Part shown: one piece after another, positions 5,387-6,293 of the stretch | Layout of the letters: the number at the start of each line of letters is the position of its first letter | Position numbering within the stretch: the first letter of the stretch is position 1 | Assembly: GCA_002372735.1 (NCBI GenBank) | Contig: DFIE01000051.1 | Coordinates: 1-6,293 of the forward strand | Source of the DNA: Clostridiales bacterium UBA3705 | GTDB taxonomy: Bacteria; Bacillota_A; Clostridia; Oscillospirales; Oscillospiraceae | Length of the DNA stretch: 6,293 nt | Direction: 5' to 3' | Made by a program: the position numbers and the translations under genes | Notes under the pieces: model-generated | Told to the model about the DNA's origin: nothing | Seen by the model: only the letters and a program-made list of their open reading frames with translations | The model's database searches: none

Positions 5387-5415
5387 TTGCAAAGCCGGGG
5401 GATTTGTGGTATACT
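5387..5415 (+). promoter_or_regulatory. Promoter of rsmG
   Basis: TTGCAA (5387-5392), a 17-base spacer and TATACT (5410-5415) with TGG immediately before the -10, making an extended -10 element. Transcription would begin near 5422, about 28 bases before the rsmG start. The -35 hexamer is identical to that of the divergent CHR promoter 40 bases away. TTGCAA is its own reverse complement, so each box reads the same on both strands. A tandem 10-base repeat (GATTTTTGCC, GATTTTTCCC, 5361-5380) lies between them. Confidence 0.68.
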
Positions 5416-5449
5416 GGGGGCAATCTGAGCAAGGAAGGGAGCTGCGCCC

Positions 5450-6145
5450 ATGAAAGCTGCGCTGCAGGCCGGGCTGGACCGGCTGGGGCTGGACCTGGCG
5501 CCGCCGGTGGTGGACCGGCTGGCGGATTTCGGCCAAGCCGTGATTGAGAAAAACCGGGTGATGAATCTCACCGCCATCACCGCGCCGGACCAGGTGGCGG
5601 AGCTCCATCTGCTGGACAGCCTGACCCTGCTGACCCTGGAGCCCCTGGCGGGCAAGCGGGTGCTGGACGTGGGCACCGGGGCGGGCTTTCCCGGGGTGCC
5701 GCTGAAGCTGGCCGAGCCCGGGCTGGAGCTGACCCTGCTGGACAGCCTGCAAAAGCGGATGACCTGGCTGGAGCAGGAGGCCCTGCCGGCCTTGGGCATC
5801 CGGGCGGCGTGTTTGCCCGGCCGGGCGGAGGAGCTGATCCGGGGCCGGCGGGAGGGCTACGACGTGGTGACCTCCCGGGCGGTGGCCCGGCTGCAGCTGC
5901 TGTGCGAGCTGTGCCTGCCCTACGTGGCGGTGGGGGGCTGCTTTATGGCCATGAAGGGGGCCATGGGCGACCAGGAGCTGGACGAAGCCCGCCGGGCCAT
6001 CCGGCTGCTGGGCGGCGAGTGCCAGCGCACCGCCCACTTTGCCATCGGCGGGGCGGACCACCGGGTGCTGGTGATCCGCAAGGTGCGCCCCACCCCGGCC
6101 CAGTATCCCAGACCCTGGGCCAAAATCAAGCAAAAGCCCCTGTAA
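5450..6145 (+). CDS. rsmG: 16S rRNA (guanine(527)-N7)-methyltransferase RsmG (GidB)
   Basis: A 231-residue cytoplasmic enzyme that uses S-adenosylmethionine to methylate N7 of G527 in 16S rRNA. Loss of this mark is known to give low-level streptomycin resistance in several bacteria. The fold is clear from NLTAITAPDQVAELHLLDSL (39-58), followed by the SAM-binding motif VLDVGTGAGFPGVPLKLA (71-88). Next come TLLDSLQKR (95-103), the CLPGRAEEL segment (121-129) and YDVVTSRAVA (137-146). It ends with the family-type YPRPWAKIKQKPL. Length is normal for the family. The start at 5450 follows AAGGAAGGGAG with suitable spacing. In many bacteria rsmG sits next to mnmG or parAB near the replication origin. 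Here it has its own promoter and terminator and stands alone beside a CHR transporter pair, so it appears monocistronic. Confidence 0.97.
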   Translation: MKAALQAGLDRLGLDLAPPVVDRLADFGQAVIEKNRVMNLTAITAPDQVAELHLLDSLTLLTLEPLAGKRVLDVGTGAGFPGVPLKLAEPGLELTLLDSLQKRMTWLEQEALPALGIRAACLPGRAEELIRGRREGYDVVTSRAVARLQLLCELCLPYVAVGGCFMAMKGAMGDQELDEARRAIRLLGGECQRTAHFAIGGADHRVLVIRKVRPTPAQYPRPWAKIKQKPL

Positions 6146-6174
6146 GGGCCAAGCTGTTGTGATTGTGTAACTGG

Positions 6175-6215
6175 AAAAACCGTTCCCCCGCGCCACCGCG
6201 GTGGAACGGTTTTTT
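6175..6215 (+). terminator. Intrinsic terminator of rsmG
   Basis: The arms AAAAACCGTTCC (6175-6186) and GGAACGGTTTTTT (6203-6215) pair. Inside, a second stem CCGCG-CCAC-CGCGG extends the hairpin after a single C/T mismatch. The run of six T follows directly. It lies 29 bases after the rsmG stop. The A run on the left would give some termination in the other direction as well. Confidence 0.9.
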
Positions 6216-6272
6216 GTGGTGGGCAGAAGCCTGCACGATACGCACCGGGGTGACGGGATGCGCACGTTCCCA

Positions 6273-6293
6273 CCGTAGGGGCGGATGCCCACA
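6273..6293. repeat. Possible start of a dispersed hairpin repeat, cut by window edge
   Basis: The last 21 bases contain GTAGGGGCGGATGCCCACA. From memory, this looks like the left arm of GTAGGGGCGGATG...CATCCGCCC intergenic repeats in GC-rich gut Clostridia. Only one arm is in view, so neither the hairpin nor the copy number can be shown here. Confidence 0.3.

Noticed and set aside
5281..5799. N-terminal extension of the first CHR protein
   Set aside because: It would run through its own promoter and the opposite strand of rsmG. The family N-terminus begins at 5280 behind a GGAG site.

Overview
The window reads as chromosomal DNA from a GC-rich member of the Clostridia. The best guess is a gut Oscillospiraceae-type Firmicute. 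This rests on strong AGGAGG-type ribosome binding sites, an LplB/YtcP-type sugar importer, a DUF624 (YesL-like) membrane protein, paired short CHR transporters and a strongly GC-biased codon choice. The genus cannot be fixed from this sequence alone.

Left part (1-4110) is a carbohydrate-uptake locus with divergent transcription. Two CUT1-type ABC permease genes run leftward: 373-1314 (LplB-like, complete) and 1-355 (LplC/YtcP-like, cut by the window edge). A 316-base control region (1315-1630) separates them from a rightward trio: a LacI-family regulator (1631-2698), a DUF624/YesL-like membrane protein (2711-3397), and an unnamed single-span membrane protein whose outer domain resembles part of an extracytoplasmic solute-binding protein (3394-4110). 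The control region holds two back-to-back sigma-A-type promoters. It also holds two perfect 17-bp inverted copies of a palindrome-like site that bracket the importer promoter, partial copies of the site, and a perfect 16-bp palindrome in the leader of the regulator gene. The regulator probably controls the importer and its own operon, and the two membrane proteins are probably accessory to the importer. The sugar is not identifiable from the sequence.

Middle part (4115-5280): a strong A/T-flanked hairpin serves as a shared bidirectional terminator between the trio and a leftward pair of short CHR-domain (chromate transporter family) genes. These overlap by ATGA and have their own promoter.

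Right part (5281-6293): a compact divergent promoter region drives the CHR pair leftward and rsmG (16S rRNA m7G527 methyltransferase) rightward. A clear intrinsic terminator follows rsmG. The last bases may be the start of a dispersed hairpin repeat cut by the window edge. I see no tRNA, rRNA, CRISPR array or transposase. Nothing here is plainly a new system. The points most worth following are the operator architecture at 1355-1613 and the DUF624 plus solute-binding-like gene pair.
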